This document shows positions 63,062-64,000 of a stretch of 64,000 nt of DNA, piece by piece (the first letter of the stretch is position 1; the number at the start of each line of letters is the position of its first letter). The position numbers and the translations under genes were made by a program. The notes beneath the pieces are model-generated. The model ran no database searches. It saw only the letters and a list, made by a program, of their open reading frames with translations, and was not told the origin of the DNA. Origin of the DNA: Pseudomonas siliginis (GTDB lineage: Bacteria; Pseudomonadota; Gammaproteobacteria; Pseudomonadales; Pseudomonadaceae); assembly GCF_019145195.1 (NCBI RefSeq), contig NZ_JAHSTW010000005.1, positions 186,001-250,000 of the forward strand, written 5' to 3'.

Positions 63062-63161
63062 GATCGAACGGCTCGACATGGTCGAGTACTGGCGATGGGT
63101 CGAGGTCTGTCAGCGCGAGATCAATCGCCGGCTCGAACACGCCGAGCCAGCGCGCCGCTGA
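62990..63161 (+). CDS. Tail chaperone extension (frameshifted gp41' frame)
   Basis: Open frame in phase +1 (equivalently -2) relative to the first chaperone frame, encoding LLQSWDEALLLVLRLPPSEIE and ending ...EHAEPARR. It has no start of its own and continues the helical chaperone naturally if joined near residue 90 (codons 62999-63007). Mu is known to use a -2 shift here. The exact slip site is not determined; start given is approximate. Confidence 0.7.
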
Positions 63162-63381
63162 CCACTGCCAGCAAACCGACTGCCACGCCCGCCACCAGCG
63201 CACCGCCCGCCGCCAAAGGGACGGCGGCCATGGCCAGTACGGGCAAGCCCACACAGAACGCCGCCATTGCCGCCCACCACGGCAAATGCACCAGGCACAC
63301 CCAGGCAAGGCCGATCACACCGGCACCAATGGCCAGTGCATAGAGGGTGTGGGCAGTGCGTAACGCGGTTTTTTCAAACAT
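63121..63381 (-). CDS. Antisense small membrane protein
   Basis: 86 aa from the ATG at 63381, overlapping the chaperone extension by about 40 bases. Three hydrophobic segments (HTLYALAIGAGVIGLAW, MAAFCVGLPVLAMAAVPLA, and a C-terminal GALVAGVAVGLLAVV), short polar ends. No good ribosome site. It fills the gap between chaperone and tape measure on the opposite strand, so it may be an accessory insertion. Confidence 0.5.
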   Translation of the reverse strand: MFEKTALRTAHTLYALAIGAGVIGLAWVCLVHLPWWAAMAAFCVGLPVLAMAAVPLAAGGALVAGVAVGLLAVVSGALARRVRAGD

Positions 63382-63399
63382 GACCAAAGCGTAGCAACG

Positions 63400-64000
63400 A
63401 TGGCCAACGAAGTCCTCATCGGTTTAAAAATCGGCGCCGTCGTCTCCGGCAGCCTCAACGCTGCGTTTGGTTCGGCGCAATCCACCGTGCGCCACTTGGG
63501 CCGCGCCGTCGATGGGCTCACGCTCAAGCAGCAACAGCTGGGCCACGAGTTGGCGGCGTCATTGGCCCGTGGCGGCGCCGGCATCGGCCAGTTGCGTCGC
63601 CAGTACGACGCGGTCGGCCATACCCTTGATCAATTGCATCTAAAACAACAGCAGCTCAACGCCAGTTTGGCGCGCGGTCATGCGCTCAGAAGTCAGCGCA
63701 GCCAGTTGCGCGGCCAAGCCATGGAGACGATTGGCACCGGCGCGGCGTTGGGCGCGCCCATTGTGCAGTCGATAAAAACCGCCATTAATTTTCAGGATCA
63801 GACCCGCGACATCGCCATTGGCGGCGGTTTCGACCCGGCGCAAGAGCAACGCTTGAGCATGGCCATGCGCGGCGCCGCGCTGGCCTGGAATCAGACCCAA
63901 ACCGACGTCGCCAACGGCACCGCCGTGTTGGTCGCCGGCGGCATCGACAACCTCCAGGCGCTCACGGACTACGCGCCGGTGCTGGCCAAAACCGCCACCG
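63400..64000 (+). CDS. Tail tape measure protein (partial, 3' end outside window)
   Basis: 200 residues visible from the ATG at 63400. Helical N-terminus (IGAVVSGSLNAAFGSAQSTVRHLG) and the TMP core start (FQDQTRDIAIGGGFD). Sets tail length in the contractile tail. Fits the order chaperone-tape measure of Mu. Confidence 0.9.
   Translation, partial: MANEVLIGLKIGAVVSGSLNAAFGSAQSTVRHLGRAVDGLTLKQQQLGHELAASLARGGAGIGQLRRQYDAVGHTLDQLHLKQQQLNASLARGHALRSQRSQLRGQAMETIGTGAALGAPIVQSIKTAINFQDQTRDIAIGGGFDPAQEQRLSMAMRGAALAWNQTQTDVANGTAVLVAGGIDNLQALTDYAPVLAKTAT

Larger units (their letters stand above)
30246..64000. mobile_element. BcepMu/B3-like transposable prophage with three cargo islands (right end outside window)
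   Basis: Mu-type transposase and ATPase, Mor-like activator, repressor, and a complete Mu-order run of head and tail genes up to the tape measure. Early genes run left from a divergent control region near 35800, as in BcepMu-like phages, and late genes run right. The left end is placed tentatively at TGTTAACG (30246), just before candidate transposase-binding repeats at 30291-30328. The structural genes look intact, with a tail chaperone frameshift in place, so the prophage may be active. The right end is not in the window. Confidence 0.9.

Noticed and set aside
62741..63161. Frame break in the chaperone as a sequencing error or pseudogene
   Set aside because: A -2/+1 relation at exactly this gene is the known programmed frameshift of Mu-type phages, so it is treated as functional.

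Overview
The window is Pseudomonas chromosomal DNA, most likely from the P. fluorescens complex. The evidence is high GC content, many fluorescens-type REP/REPIN palindromes with a GAGCGAGCCTGCTCGCGAA-like core, a pyoverdine-type NRPS locus and Pseudomonas-typical DUF6124 genes. No rRNA operon, insertion sequence or CRISPR array is visible.

1-16848 is part of a pyoverdine (pseudobactin) locus. Three NRPS genes run leftward (the last leaves the window), preceded by a SyrP-like aspartate beta-hydroxylase and a type II thioesterase. A divergent SCP2/JmjC-cupin gene faces them. Three iron-starvation (PvdS) boxes of the form TAAAT or TAATT-N16-CGT lie in front of these transcription units. My hand reading of the A-domain codes gives Lys - D-(beta-OH-)Asp - Ala - Thr, with an epimerase domain after Asp. 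This is the order in pseudobactin B10.

16850-29232 is ordinary host DNA: an MFS exporter, an SDR plus GH15 pair, a lipoprotein, an alpha/beta hydrolase, a GlxA-type regulator divergent from an InhA-like isonitrile hydratase, a CPBP protease, an Aer-type chemoreceptor broken by one in-frame amber codon, a YafO-like toxin module between two near-identical REPIN direct repeats, and a DUF6124 gene. The DUF6124 gene carries a conserved structured leader RNA, and behind it comes a dense repeat region that reaches the prophage.

About 30246-64000 (right end not reached) is a BcepMu/B3-like transposable prophage. The early genes run leftward: Ner-like HTH, a small ORF, a winged HTH, a 309-aa phage protein, DDE transposase, MuB-type ATPase, a small ORF and a Mor-like activator. 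The repressor and late genes run rightward: DUF2730, small and large terminase, portal, gp30, gpG, protease/scaffold, decoration protein, major capsid E, gp36, gp37, gp38, sheath, tube, frameshifted tail chaperone and tape measure.

The late operon is interrupted by three accessory islands. Island I (36315-37579) carries a small disordered protein and a 2TM protein. Island II (43420-50400) sits between the G and I homologues, which is the anti-CRISPR site of related P. aeruginosa phages. It carries an unknown 247-aa gene, a HEPN protein, a tRNA-like element and a 1338-aa STAND-like NTPase with a C-terminal PD-(D/E)xK-type nuclease. Island III (55752-62740) sits between tube and chaperone and carries a membrane protein, a single-HKD PLD protein divergent from a candidate nuclease, a ribbon-helix-helix protein, two DUF6124 genes with a second copy of the leader RNA, and a small unknown gene. 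Each island ends just before a structural gene with a shared sequence close to AAATCCNATTAAAAGCC. I read the islands as a prophage-borne defence or competition cargo. The strongest candidates for undescribed biology are the STAND-nuclease and the HEPN/tRNA-like pair. All substrate and function assignments are from reading the sequence; none was tested by search.
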